A DNA stretch of 64,000 bases, taken from positions 58,096-122,095 of the forward strand of contig CANRHB010000003.1 in NCBI GenBank assembly GCA_947630325.1, written 5' to 3'. The position numbers were made by a program, and so were the translations under genes. Positions 24,822 through 33,039 of this stretch are shown one piece after another; positions within the stretch are counted from its first letter, which is position 1; every line of letters starts with the position of its first letter. The notes beneath the pieces were generated by a model. That model was not told the origin of the DNA, did no database searches, and was given only the letters and a program-made list of their open reading frames with translations. Origin of the DNA: an uncultured Clostridia bacterium. GTDB taxonomy: Bacteria; Bacillota; Clostridia; Christensenellales; Borkfalkiaceae.

Positions 24822-25330
24822 AGTATCTCGCCCTCATCGTTCCCCTCCTCTTTCTCGCGCTGTTCGTGTATGCGCTCATAAAACGGGTGAAACTTTACGA
24901 CTGCTTTACGGACGGCATCAAAGAGGCGATCCCCCTGCTTTGCTCCCTCTTCCCCTACCTCGCCGCCATGCTCATGCTCTCCGAACTCTTCGAGGCAAGC
25001 GGGCTTGCGGCAAAACTTACCTCCCTGCTTGCGCCCGCCTTCCGCTTCCTCGGCATCCCGCCCGAGATCGCAAAACTCGTTCTTCTCAAACCCTTTTCGG
25101 GGAGCGGCTCCACCGCACTCCTCTCCGAAATTTTTTCTCTATACGGCGCGGACAGCTACATCGCCCGCTGTGCGTGCGTTGCATACGGTTCGAGCGAGAC
25201 GGTGTTCTACATCTCCGCCGTTTACTTTGCGGGCACGAAGCGAAAAAATTTGGCAAAACCCATTGTCATTGCCCTGTTTTCCAACTTTTGCGCCGTCATT
25301 TTGGGCTGTTTTCTCTGCCGATTTATTTGA
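24818..25330 (+). CDS. spmB: Spore maturation protein B
   Basis: A membrane protein of 170 residues, partner of SpmA. The motif Lys-Pro-Phe-Ser-Gly-Ser-Gly-Ser-Thr-Ala-Leu is typical, as is Tyr-Gly-Ser-Ser-Glu-Thr-Val-Phe-Tyr. It starts at an ATGA overlap with spmA, so the two are translationally coupled. The pair is a sign of endospore formation; in Bacillus it is expressed in the mother cell. No promoter is visible before spmA because that region is repeat. Confidence 0.93.
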   Translation: MKYLALIVPLLFLALFVYALIKRVKLYDCFTDGIKEAIPLLCSLFPYLAAMLMLSELFEASGLAAKLTSLLAPAFRFLGIPPEIAKLVLLKPFSGSGSTALLSEIFSLYGADSYIARCACVAYGSSETVFYISAVYFAGTKRKNLAKPIVIALFSNFCAVILGCFLCRFI

Positions 25331-25444
25331 GACAGTGAACAATGGTTAGAAAAATTCAGTTTTTCGGCTTTTTTTGAGAGAGTTTTTCAAAATGTGTCAA
25401 CCATGTTAAGAAAAATCTTTTTTCGAAAAATTCCGAAAATTTTA

Positions 25445-25473
25445 TTTACTTTTGTCGAATGACCGCATATAAT
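25445..25473 (+). promoter_or_regulatory. Promoter without a downstream gene
   Basis: TTTACT (25445-25450) and a perfect TATAAT (25468-25473) are separated by 17 bp. There is no ORF on this strand before the terminator at 25522-25562. Confidence 0.65.
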
Positions 25474-25479
25474 AAAGGC

Positions 25480-25562
25480 ACAAAAACAAATTGCTCATAA
25501 TTTTCCCCCTTATCATATAGGAAGCCCCTCCGAGACGCGAGTTTCGGAGGGGCTTTCGGTTA
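25480..25562 (+). ncRNA. Candidate small RNA of about 80 nt
   Basis: Bounded by the promoter at 25445-25473 and a terminator hairpin, AAGCCCCTCCGA with TCGGAGGGGCTT, at 25522-25555. The first 40 nt are A-rich and unstructured. It converges on the ligase gene, whose stop codon lies 20 bp beyond. I do not recognise an RNA family. Confidence 0.4.
25522..25562 (+). terminator. Strong hairpin terminator
   Basis: A 12-bp perfect stem with a 10-nt loop is followed by TTTCGGTTAT. It may also stop transcription of the converging ligase gene, although the T run is better on the plus strand. Confidence 0.75.
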
Positions 25563-25582
25563 TACCGTTATTTTAATTTTTT

Positions 25583-27064
25583 TCAGAGGGGGAGAAAACG
25601 GCCTCTCTTCCGCCTCGGCAGGCCCGCGCGTTTGCGGCCTCTCTCCGTGCATTCGGCAAAGGCAAGTGCGACGCCGTACAAAAGCCCGGGGCCGTAATTG
25701 AAGAAATGGCAGTCGAGCAGGCTTGTAAGGAGCAGGGCGGAGATGATGAGCGCGATGATCGTCTTTTCATAGGACGGCTCCCTCAGCCACAGCCAAACGG
25801 TTTGCGCGCGGTGGAAGGCGTAAGCAAGCAACGCCACGATGCCGCCGCTTGCCAGCAGTTGGAAAATAGTATTGTGCGCGCGCGGGGGAATGAGCAGACT
25901 GTCCTTGAGGTGGGCGTACCCCGCATTGTTCTCGCCGCCCAGATTGTGGAACCCGACGCCGAAAAGAGGGCGTTCCAAAAACTTTTCCCAGCAACCCTTA
26001 TATAACTTCAACCGACCCGAAGAGTCCATTCCCGACGAGGCGAACGCCGAGAAGATGCCTCCCAAGCGTTCGCGGAAGCACAAAAGCCCGACGAGCAGGA
26101 TGAGAAGGAGCGCGCCAAACACGCAGAAAATGCCGATACGGTTGCGCCCTTTTGCTTGAATAAGCACCGCGAGTGCGCACGCCGCATAGACGACCGCGCC
26201 GAACAAGATCGACCCGCGGCTCTGGGTGAAGGCGACGCCGATCATAAATAAACTCCCGAGGAGCGCATATGCCCAGCCCTGTTTTTCCTCTTTGGCGGCA
26301 AAATAGAAGGGCGCGGGAATGCACATCGCCATCATGCACCCGACATTGTTATACACCCCCCAACCCGTGCCGAGTTTGCCGCGGTTGACGGTTATGATGC
26401 CGCTTTCGTTGCGGGTGAATACCCCCTCGTGGGTGTACATTTCGGCGATCTCCGCAAGCAGTCCCACTCCGATCATGATGAACAGCATGAAGAGATAACT
26501 CTTATCGGTGTTCTTCCAATCGATGGTGAAATAAAAGTAGAAATACAGGCCGCAGAGGGACACTATTTGCAGCGCGCCGTAGATCAGCGCGTTGCGGGCG
26601 ACAAATTGGGAATAGCCCACCCCCGCAAGGAGATAGGCGACCCCGAGGACGAGGAATCCCGCCGTAAGGGAGGGCGTCTGCCGGCGGGGGTGCGTCATGA
26701 CGAAGGTGACGAGCCTCCCGATCAGCATGATCGCGGCGACGCCGACGATGAAGAAGAGTTGGAGAAGATGGGCGGGGTCGGAGAAAAAGGTCCCCTCGGG
26801 ATGAAGGTGGGCGCTGTTCACATAGGCGAAGGTCATGTACCCACAGCACCCGATGGGCATGATCCCCGTGGTGTCGTCCGCCAAAAGTAGGCAGAGACAG
26901 CCCAGCACGAGATAGATCCAATAGACGGCGAGTTCGAGTGCAAAGATCTCCGCAAACGCCATGAGCGCCGCGATGAGAAATGCGTAAAACGGAGAGCGAT
27001 AGAAATCGCACAAATACCGTATGTATTTTGATTCGCCCAATTTGGGGAAAGCCGCCGTCAACAT
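25583..27064 (-). CDS. O-antigen ligase-like polysaccharide polymerase/ligase
   Basis: A 493-residue membrane protein with about a dozen hydrophobic helices. Towards the C-terminus it has the Wzy/WaaL pattern: a large outside loop with Gly-Val-Gly-Phe-His-Asn-Leu and then Arg-Ala-His-Asn-Thr-Ile-Phe-Gln-Leu-Leu-Ala-Ser-Gly-Gly, where the His is essential in WaaL. In a Gram-positive cell this would join or polymerise surface glycan. It stands alone, with no glycosyltransferase nearby. The ATG is 7 nt from the -10 box and has no ribosome site, so the mRNA is probably leaderless. Confidence 0.85.
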   Translation of the reverse strand: MLTAAFPKLGESKYIRYLCDFYRSPFYAFLIAALMAFAEIFALELAVYWIYLVLGCLCLLLADDTTGIMPIGCCGYMTFAYVNSAHLHPEGTFFSDPAHLLQLFFIVGVAAIMLIGRLVTFVMTHPRRQTPSLTAGFLVLGVAYLLAGVGYSQFVARNALIYGALQIVSLCGLYFYFYFTIDWKNTDKSYLFMLFIMIGVGLLAEIAEMYTHEGVFTRNESGIITVNRGKLGTGWGVYNNVGCMMAMCIPAPFYFAAKEEKQGWAYALLGSLFMIGVAFTQSRGSILFGAVVYAACALAVLIQAKGRNRIGIFCVFGALLLILLVGLLCFRERLGGIFSAFASSGMDSSGRLKLYKGCWEKFLERPLFGVGFHNLGGENNAGYAHLKDSLLIPPRAHNTIFQLLASGGIVALLAYAFHRAQTVWLWLREPSYEKTIIALIISALLLTSLLDCHFFNYGPGLLYGVALAFAECTERGRKRAGLPRRKRGRFLPL

Positions 27065-27070
27065 AACTTT

Positions 27071-27099
27071 ATTATACCCTCTTCTGTGAAAGAATGCAA
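27071..27099 (-). promoter_or_regulatory. Promoter of the ligase-like gene, leaderless
   Basis: On the minus strand TTGCAT (27094-27099) and TATAAT (27071-27076) are separated by 17 bp. The A of the ATG (27064) is 7 nt downstream of the -10, where transcription should begin. Confidence 0.8.
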
Positions 27100-27126
27100 C
27101 TTATTTGATGTGTGAAATAACCGAGA

Positions 27127-27927
27127 TTATAGGTCGAGCGTCTCCTTGTAAAGTTCGCTCTTGGGGACCCCGCGGTCCTTGGCGGCGCGTTTGAGCGCCT
27201 CCTTTTTGTCGAGCCCCTCGTCCATATATTTTTTGACATGTTCCCTCGGAGAGAGCGAATTGAGGGGGTTCTCCTCCTTTGCGCCCTCCACGATGAGGAC
27301 GTATTCCCCCCGCTTTTCGCCCGCGAGCCCCTCAGAGAGCCGAAAGGAAATGCTCTCCTCGTGGATCTTGGAGATCTCCCGCACGGCGCACGCCCTTCTT
27401 TCGCCGAAAACCGCATACAGATCGGCAATATCCCGCTCCACGTCCTGCGGGGCGGAGTGAAAGACGAGCGTCTCCCCATACCCCTTGTACTTTGCAAGAA
27501 GTTCTTTCCGCTCCCCCGCTTTATCGGGCAGAAAGCCGATGAAGGTGAAGCGGTCGGAGGGAAGGGCGGAGAGGACGAGCGCGCAGACGAACGCGCACGC
27601 TCCCGGAAGGACGGTGTACGGCTCCCCCGCCTCGCGCAGGACGCCGCAGACGAGATTGCCGGGATCGGAGACGGCGGGCATTCCCACGTCCGAGACAACG
27701 GCGACCTCCTTCCCCTCGCGGGAAGCCGCCAAAATTTTTTCGGCCGCCTCGCGTTCGTTGAATTTATGGCAGGATAAAAGGGGCTTTTTGATGTTGTACG
27801 CCGTAAGCAGTTTTAGGGTGTGGCGGGTATCTTCGCAAAAGATGACGTCCGCCGCCCTCAGCGTTTCGAGGGCGCGCAGGGTGATGTCCTTGAGATTCCC
27901 GATGGGCGTTGCGACAAAACTTACCAT
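27127..27927 (-). CDS. rsmI: 16S rRNA (cytidine1402-2'-O)-methyltransferase
   Basis: The 266-residue RsmI has the tetrapyrrole-methylase fold: N-terminal Val-Ala-Thr-Pro-Ile-Gly-Asn-Leu-Lys-Asp-Ile, then Cys-Glu-Asp-Thr-Arg-His-Thr and Ser-Asp-Val-Gly-Met-Pro-Ala-Val-Ser-Asp-Pro-Gly, all diagnostic. It 2'-O-methylates C1402 of 16S rRNA. The start at 27927 is preceded by AAGGGGAG. It comes 11 bp after yabB/trmN6; the same neighbours occur in Bacillus (yabB-yazA-rsmI), though the GIY-YIG gene yazA is absent here. Confidence 0.97.
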   Translation of the reverse strand: MVSFVATPIGNLKDITLRALETLRAADVIFCEDTRHTLKLLTAYNIKKPLLSCHKFNEREAAEKILAASREGKEVAVVSDVGMPAVSDPGNLVCGVLREAGEPYTVLPGACAFVCALVLSALPSDRFTFIGFLPDKAGERKELLAKYKGYGETLVFHSAPQDVERDIADLYAVFGERRACAVREISKIHEESISFRLSEGLAGEKRGEYVLIVEGAKEENPLNSLSPREHVKKYMDEGLDKKEALKRAAKDRGVPKSELYKETLDL

Positions 27928-27938
27928 AAAACTCCCCT

Positions 27939-28601
27939 TTATGCGTTGATCTTTGTCGGAAGTACTTCGAGCCCCGCCTTGCCGCCCTTGACCGCCGCCA
28001 CCAAAACCGCATACGGTTTGGCGTTTTCCTTCCCCGCGACGAGTTGCAGTTTTTTGGGTTCGAGGTTCTCCGCGTGCAGGGCGCAAAGCACCTCCGAGAG
28101 CCTGTCCGCGCGGTGCACGAGCGCAAACCTGCCGCCGAATTTGAGACACCTGCTTGCGGCGCGCACGAGTTCTTGAAGGGTAAGCGAAAGTTCCTTGCGG
28201 CAGACTGCCTTTCCCCCGTCCGCCTTTTCGAATCCCTCCCTTTCATAGGGCGGGTTGCAGAGAATGAGGGAAAATTTTTCGGTGTACTCAGCGGGGATCT
28301 CCTGCAAACGGCAGTTCTCCACCGTGAAGGTATCTTCAAGCCCGTTGAGCGCGACGGTGCGGCGGCTCATTTCGGCAAGCTCTTTTTGCATTTCGAAGAG
28401 GGTGACGTGCTCCACCCCCTTGTTTTCGGCAAAAAAGTGGAGCCCCACAATGCCGCTCCCCGAACAGAAATCGGCGACGCGCTCCCCCTTCTTCGCCCTT
28501 AAAAAGCGCGCCAAAAGCACGCTGTCCGAAGTGAAACGGTAGAGGGAAGTGTCCTGTATGATGCGGTAATTGCCGATGAGAAGAGGTTCAATGACTTGCA
28601 T
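27939..28601 (-). CDS. trmN6: tRNA1(Val) adenine-37-N6-methyltransferase-like (YabB/TrmN6)
   Basis: A 220-residue SAM-dependent N6-adenine methyltransferase. Asp-Phe-Cys-Ser-Gly-Ser-Gly-Ile-Val-Gly forms the SAM loop and Cys-Asn-Pro-Pro-Tyr the catalytic NPPY motif. It starts with Leu-Leu-Ile-Gly-Asn-Tyr-Arg-Ile-Ile-Gln and ends around Lys-Thr, as YabB proteins do. The likely target is A37 of tRNA-Val, from the E. coli homologue. It follows a terminator for the ferredoxin gene by 17 bp, so its own promoter or readthrough drives it; none is clear. Confidence 0.88.
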   Translation of the reverse strand: MQVIEPLLIGNYRIIQDTSLYRFTSDSVLLARFLRAKKGERVADFCSGSGIVGLHFFAENKGVEHVTLFEMQKELAEMSRRTVALNGLEDTFTVENCRLQEIPAEYTEKFSLILCNPPYEREGFEKADGGKAVCRKELSLTLQELVRAASRCLKFGGRFALVHRADRLSEVLCALHAENLEPKKLQLVAGKENAKPYAVLVAAVKGGKAGLEVLPTKINA

Positions 28602-28618
28602 AAATTCTCTGAGCCAAG

Positions 28619-28642
28619 AAAAAAGGGCGCAAATGCGCGCCC
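28619..28642 (-). terminator. Terminator of the ferredoxin gene
   Basis: GGGCGC and GCGCCC with a 6-nt loop (28625-28642), followed by six T on the minus strand (A28619-28624). Confidence 0.75.
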
Positions 28643-28659
28643 GATTTTTTCTTCCGATG

Positions 28660-28830
28660 TTATTCGGCTTCGATCGCTCCGGTGGGGCAACCGTCCTCGC
28701 ACGCGCCGCAGTCGATGCAGGCGTCGGGATCGACAACATACGTCGTATCGCCGGGTGCGATGGCGCCTACGGGGCAAGTGTCTGCGCACGCGCCGCAGGA
28801 GACGCAAGCGTCGCTGATCTTGTGAGCCAT
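28660..28830 (-). CDS. 2[4Fe-4S] ferredoxin
   Basis: A 56-residue clostridial-type ferredoxin. Both cluster motifs Cys-x2-Cys-x2-Cys-x3-Cys-Pro are complete (Cys9, 12, 15, 19 and Cys38, 41, 44, 48), so it should carry two [4Fe-4S] clusters and act as the low-potential electron carrier of fermentation. It has its own promoter, terminator and a near-perfect ribosome site, GGAGGTG. It sits inside a block that in Bacillus is ricT-yabA-yabB, in place of yabA. Confidence 0.97.
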   Translation of the reverse strand: MAHKISDACVSCGACADTCPVGAIAPGDTTYVVDPDACIDCGACEDGCPTGAIEAE

Positions 28831-28859
28831 AATGACACCTCCATAAGAATCTTATCCGT

Positions 28860-28888
28860 ATTATAACACAAGATTTTTGTTTCGTAAA
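28860..28888 (-). promoter_or_regulatory. Promoter of the ferredoxin gene
   Basis: On the minus strand TTTACG (28883-28888) and TATAAT (28860-28865) are separated by 17 bp. Confidence 0.7.
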
Positions 28889-28907
28889 GTTTTTTCACCG
28901 AATTTTT

Positions 28908-29771
28908 TTATTCTTCGGGAATTTTGTCGCTGTCGCCGTCTTCGTCGTCGTCCTGCTCGTTCTTTTCGGGCGCGCGCTTGAACGCGAGCTGGTCGACGGG
29001 GAAGTCGCGGTAGAAGAGGCTCCCGTCCTTTTCGATCTTCACCCGCACCTGCATGTTGAGCATGTTGACGGTGATGACGAGCCCCTGCCCCTCGGGCGTG
29101 CCCACCATGGAGCCGATCTTGGGCATCTTTTTGAATGCGCCCGCGTAATAATCGTTCTCATAGGAGAGACAGCACATCAGCCGCCCGCACAGCCCGCTGA
29201 TCTTGGTGGGGTTGAGCGAGAGCCCCTGGTTCTTTGCCATTTTGATGCTGACTTTGCGGAAATCGGGCATACAGCTTGCGCAACAGCACTCCCTGCCGCA
29301 GGGAGCGACGCCGCCCAGAATGCGCGTTTCGTCGCGGATGCCCACCTGGCGAAGTTCGATGCGGATGTGGAAAACCGCCGCAAGGTCCTTGACGAGTTCG
29401 CGGAAGTCCACCCTCCCCTCCGCCGAGAAGTAGAAGATGACTTTGCTCCCGTCGAAGGTGAATTCGCAGGAGATGATCTTCATTTTGAGCCCGCGCGCCG
29501 CCGCCTTTTCCTTGCAGATCTTGAGCGCCTCGGCGCGGCGGCTCTCGTTATAGCGCACCGTTTCGAGGTCCTTCTCCGTTGCAACGCGCAAAACGGGCTT
29601 TAAGGGCGAAGTTGCCTCCGCCTCCCATTCGGGCTCCACCACCGTGCCGTACTCGGTGCCGCGGGAGGTCTCCACGATGACCCCCTGCCCTTTCTTGAGC
29701 GTAAGCCCGCCCGAGGTAAAATAGTAGGGTTTACAGTTCCCTTTGAATTTGATGACGACTACCTTTGCCAC
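28908..29771 (-). CDS. ricT: PSP1-domain protein RicT (YaaT)
   Basis: A 287-residue PSP1 protein. Its cluster of Cys (Pro-Cys-Gly-Arg-Glu-Cys-Cys-Cys-Ala-Ser-Cys near 150 and Cys-Gly-Arg-Leu-Met-Cys-Cys near 185) is the family's mark. In B. subtilis RicT with RicA and RicF forms an iron-sulfur complex that helps RNase Y and sporulation phosphorelay activity. It overlaps the end of holB by 13 bp, the same order as in Bacillus. The acidic C-terminal tail (Asp-Asp-Asp-Glu-Asp-Gly-Asp) is variable. Confidence 0.95.
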   Translation of the reverse strand: MAKVVVIKFKGNCKPYYFTSGGLTLKKGQGVIVETSRGTEYGTVVEPEWEAEATSPLKPVLRVATEKDLETVRYNESRRAEALKICKEKAAARGLKMKIISCEFTFDGSKVIFYFSAEGRVDFRELVKDLAAVFHIRIELRQVGIRDETRILGGVAPCGRECCCASCMPDFRKVSIKMAKNQGLSLNPTKISGLCGRLMCCLSYENDYYAGAFKKMPKIGSMVGTPEGQGLVITVNMLNMQVRVKIEKDGSLFYRDFPVDQLAFKRAPEKNEQDDDEDGDSDKIPEE

Positions 29772-30655
29772 TTTTCTTTCTCCTCTTTGATGCCGAGCGC
29801 AAGCGCATACAGACAGCTTGCAAAGTTTGCATTGAACTTGATTTGTTTTTCCGCCTCGCCCACGAGCTCGAGCGACGCGATGAGCGCGCCCGTCGGATAG
29901 CCTTCGTCGGGCGTTTCGGAGCGCACGTATTTCGTCTGCCCGACCGACTTCATGAGCATGTCCCGAAGCAGGCTTTTGAGGGCCGCGAAGAATTCCTCTC
30001 TGTCCTTCCGCTCCCCCAATTCGCGGCAGAAAAGTTCGGGCTCCTCAAGGGACAAAAACCGCCGCGCAAGCGCGAAGTTCTCCCCCGAAAGCAGGCTCTC
30101 CCCCACCGAGAAGATACCGCCGCTTGCGCCCGCCGCCTGCTTCACGTTTTCGGCGGGATATTTGTGGGCGAGCGCACGTTCCACCTCCTCCTCCGCAAAG
30201 GGAGGGACGACGTACTTCACCGTGCGGGAAAGAACGGTGGGGAGCACCGAAAATTCGGCGGACGCGCCGAGCAGGAAATACACCCCTTCGGGCGGCTCCT
30301 CCAAAATTTTTAACAGCTTGTTCTGCACGAGAGCGGGCGCGGTGTGGAAGGCGTCGAGTAAAAAGAGTTTCTTCGCTCCCTCCACGGGCGCGAGGAGACT
30401 TTCCTCCGAAATCTTTTCGCAGTCGTCCACCGTCCACTTTGCCCCCTCCTTGGGGAGAAGGAGACAGTCCGAGAAGTTCTCTCCGTCGATGAGCGTTGCG
30501 ACGCGGGAGCCGTCCTCCGCGCCGAAAAAGCGTTTGGCGCACTCCTTTAAGAGCGTCCGCAGATATTTTTCGTCGGGGAAGAGCACGAGAGCCGAGCGGA
30601 ACGCCCCCGCTTTCATTGCCTTGTATGCGGTTGTGGAGCGGAGCAACTGCTTCAT
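29759..30655 (-). CDS. holB: DNA polymerase III delta' subunit
   Basis: The protein (298 residues) fits the clamp-loader delta' subunit of Bacillus type: Lys-Leu-Leu-Lys-Ile-Leu-Glu-Glu-Pro-Pro-Glu-Gly-Val-Tyr-Phe-Leu-Leu and Pro-Thr-Val-Leu-Ser-Arg-Thr are the sensor and SRC-like region (Ser-Arg-Thr here). It lacks a functional P-loop, as expected of delta'. The ATG overlaps the stop of the PLP-enzyme gene by 4 bp, with GGGAGGG before it. The companion delta subunit, holA, is at 42175-43158. Confidence 0.9.
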   Translation of the reverse strand: MKQLLRSTTAYKAMKAGAFRSALVLFPDEKYLRTLLKECAKRFFGAEDGSRVATLIDGENFSDCLLLPKEGAKWTVDDCEKISEESLLAPVEGAKKLFLLDAFHTAPALVQNKLLKILEEPPEGVYFLLGASAEFSVLPTVLSRTVKYVVPPFAEEEVERALAHKYPAENVKQAAGASGGIFSVGESLLSGENFALARRFLSLEEPELFCRELGERKDREEFFAALKSLLRDMLMKSVGQTKYVRSETPDEGYPTGALIASLELVGEAEKQIKFNANFASCLYALALGIKEEKEKWQR

Positions 30656-31701
30656 AGTCCCTCCCGATACATGGAGATGACCCCCGCGGGCGCGTTTTCT
30701 TCCACCCCGCCGCGCGGCAGCTTTTTGAGAAGTCTCCCCAACTTTTTCAACTCCCCCGCCTTGGTGCAGGGAGAGAGATAGAACATTAAATAGTTTCCGT
30801 CGTTGAACTCGGGATATACCCCGCGGCCTTCGAGAAAGCGTTGCGCCTCGTTGCACTTTTCGCCGAAGGGGACGAGAAGTTTGGTCCAATCGGCGTTATT
30901 TACGCAACCGTATTGCGTTTTGAAGGCGTTTGCCGCGCGCTCGATGGGAAGGTTGCGCGGGAAGGTTACCGCGTATTCCACACTCGCCATGATGGGGTAG
31001 GAGGGCGAACTCGTGCGGAACATCTTTACTCCCTCTTCGAGGAGGGGCCCCCACTGCTCCGTCTTTGCCGAGACGACCGCCCCCTGCGTAAGCGCGGGAA
31101 GGGACTTGTGCACGCCGTCCACCCAGAGGTCGGCATAGCTCCCCGCATAGAGAGACGGGGTAAAGTGCAGATGTCCGCCGTGCGCGCCGTCGAGAAGGAG
31201 CGGCTTTTTCTCCCTCTTGCAGAGAGAGGAGAGAGCGGCAAGGTCGGGGAAATTTCCGTAATAATCGGGCGAGGTGCAAAAGAGGGCGTCCGCCTTTAAC
31301 AGCGCCTCCTCCGCCTCCTGGGGGGAGGGTTGAAGGGGAATGCCGAACTTCGTGCGAAGGGGAATGGGAACGGCCTCAAGTCCGAATACCTTGCAGGCGT
31401 TCAAAAAACTCGGATGCGAAAAGACGGGCGCGGCGACAAGGCGCGCTCCCGCCGATCTGAGCGCCCAAAGCATGGAAAATACGCCCGAAGTGCTTCCGTC
31501 CGTCAGAAGAAAACTGCGCTCTGCACCCAAAATAAGGGCGATTTGTTCCTGCGCCTCTTTGAGGATCCCTTGGGGGGAGAGCAGACAGTCCGAATAAGAG
31601 AGTTCGGTGATGTCCGCGCCCGCGCGCTTATGCCCCGGCGTGTGGAAGGAAATATGCTTTTTTTGGCCGCGGAGCATTGCCGCGATCGAACGCTCCTTCA
31701 T
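30652..31701 (-). CDS. Orn/Lys/Arg decarboxylase-family PLP enzyme (YaaO-like)
   Basis: A 349-residue fold-type I PLP enzyme. The start His-Thr-Pro-Gly-His-Lys and the active-site Val-Asp-Gly-Val-His-Lys199-Ser are hallmarks of the family, with Asp171 in Leu-Leu-Asp-Gly-Ala-His-Gly. It is shorter than typical members (about 480 residues), because it lacks the C-terminal domain of true decarboxylases, so substrate and activity are doubtful. In B. subtilis yaaO also lies upstream of holB and yaaT, but tmk, yaaQ and yaaR, which separate them there, are missing here. Confidence 0.88.
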   Translation of the reverse strand: MKERSIAAMLRGQKKHISFHTPGHKRAGADITELSYSDCLLSPQGILKEAQEQIALILGAERSFLLTDGSTSGVFSMLWALRSAGARLVAAPVFSHPSFLNACKVFGLEAVPIPLRTKFGIPLQPSPQEAEEALLKADALFCTSPDYYGNFPDLAALSSLCKREKKPLLLDGAHGGHLHFTPSLYAGSYADLWVDGVHKSLPALTQGAVVSAKTEQWGPLLEEGVKMFRTSSPSYPIMASVEYAVTFPRNLPIERAANAFKTQYGCVNNADWTKLLVPFGEKCNEAQRFLEGRGVYPEFNDGNYLMFYLSPCTKAGELKKLGRLLKKLPRGGVEENAPAGVISMYREGL

Positions 31702-32636
31702 GCGCCGAAACGCTCGACGAGCGCGCGCACATAGGAGAGCGGCTCATAGCGGAGGTCGTTTTCCACATACTTCGCCGATCTTCCCTCGTCCTCGTCGTTG
31801 CGGAAGAAGAAGAGGCAGACGTTCTCCGAGCTTGTGATAGTGGTCTCCTGCTTGCTCTCTTCGTCCGTCGTCGTGACCGTGTAGTAGTAATAACTGCGAA
31901 GCCCCGCGAGTTTCCCGAGCGCGAACGCCTTGTGGTGCACGACGTCCTTGTCGTCCGCAACGTCCACATAGGGGAGCGTTCCGTCGTCGATGAGGGCCTT
32001 GACATAGATATAGTCCTTTCGGAGCTGTTCGAGACGGTCGTATTCCTGCAAGACGCCCTCCGCCCTTTTCGCCTCGGAGCGATAGCGGCGGTCCTTGCTG
32101 TTGCGCGCCGTAAAACATGCCTCCGCCTCGGCTTTGTCGAGCGTGCCCGTCTCCCAATCTTCGCCGAAAAAGCGGATGAGATAGTTTTTGCAATCGTCCA
32201 TATAGACGTCGAGATCGAGCGCCATGGGGCAGTTCTCCCCGCCTAAAAGCTCGTTGATGACGGTGGCGGAGGGGTCGTCTTTATCGGTACGGTTGGTGGT
32301 GGTGAACATCACAGTTCCCTGCACAACGCTCCGGCGCGCCGTGAACGCCGCATCCGCATACTGCCCCGTGCCGAACGTCTCCTGCCCCGTCTCGAGAATG
32401 TCATAGGAAAAGACGCCGTTCTTTTTCAGATCCTCCGTGAACCCCTCGGCGGCTTCTCCCGCAAGCAATTCGCGGTAGCCGAACACCGTGAATACCTGAT
32501 GGGTCCCCGGGCGGGTGGACACCGTGGTGAAAAAGACGCAGATAAAAAGCACCGCGACCGCGATCGCCGCGATGATCTTGAGCCAATCATAGGAGAGCAT
32601 GTTGGCAAGTCTCTGTTTTGTGATCCGTGCGTCCAT
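31698..32636 (-). CDS. Membrane-anchored protein of unknown function
   Basis: This 312-residue protein has one membrane helix near residues 19-40 and a large, charged outer domain; no family motif is recognised. Two Tyr-rich stretches and many Asp, Glu and Lys are present. It overlaps the PLP-enzyme gene by 4 bp, so it is the first gene of the operon that continues into holB and ricT. No Shine-Dalgarno is clear before the chosen ATG, so the start may be wrong by a few residues. Confidence 0.65.
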   Translation of the reverse strand: MDARITKQRLANMLSYDWLKIIAAIAVAVLFICVFFTTVSTRPGTHQVFTVFGYRELLAGEAAEGFTEDLKKNGVFSYDILETGQETFGTGQYADAAFTARRSVVQGTVMFTTTNRTDKDDPSATVINELLGGENCPMALDLDVYMDDCKNYLIRFFGEDWETGTLDKAEAEACFTARNSKDRRYRSEAKRAEGVLQEYDRLEQLRKDYIYVKALIDDGTLPYVDVADDKDVVHHKAFALGKLAGLRSYYYYTVTTTDEESKQETTITSSENVCLFFFRNDEDEGRSAKYVENDLRYEPLSYVRALVERFGA

Positions 32637-33039
32637 AGTGTTTTTGTTTAATAAGGCGAGATTTCTCGATTCCGCTTCGCTCCACTCGAAATGACAATTA
32701 GAAGCGCGAGGTGAAATGACAAAATTAAGGGACAGCTAAGGAACCCTTTCCCCCTCGCTTCGCTCGGGTACTTTCCCTAAAAGGGACAGCAAGAGGAAGC
32801 GGAACATCGTTCTTAAATTACGTCACCCTGAGCTCCGTCGAAGGGTGTCCGCATTATAATGAGGACATGTTAACTTCGCTACGCTCGTGCCGCGCTTAGA
32901 GAAACAGAACTGCGCGCGGGGCGACTCCACTGCGTTCCGCTCAACATGACGTGATTTAAGGGACATCGCCGCCCCACCCCCTTGGTCCCCCTCCCACGGA
33001 GGGGGTTCCGTTGCACGCGGTTTCGCTAAGAAAGTAGGC
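32637..33039. repeat. Intergenic repeat mosaic 5
   Basis: No gene. Contents: a C-like fragment (about 32655-32697), a family F hairpin (about 32742-32792), a full family D element (32810-32962) and a family A hairpin (about 32972-33013). Confidence 0.8.
32810..32962 (+). repeat. Family D element, long form
   Basis: The core ends ACGTCACCCTGAGC and GCTCAACATGACGT are at 32820 and 32952. It carries a 60-bp insert (CTCGTGCCGCGCTTAGAG and CGCGCGGGGCG motifs), absent from the short D copy at 1735. Flanks TTAAATT and GATTTAA extend the inverted repeat. Confidence 0.8.

Larger units (their letters stand above)
25331..25582. other. AT-rich intergenic region with promoter, candidate sRNA and terminator
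   Basis: This 252-bp gap between spmB and the converging ligase gene has no ORF. It contains A/T tracts, a good promoter on the plus strand and a strong terminator. Unlike other long gaps it carries none of the repeat families. Confidence 0.7.
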
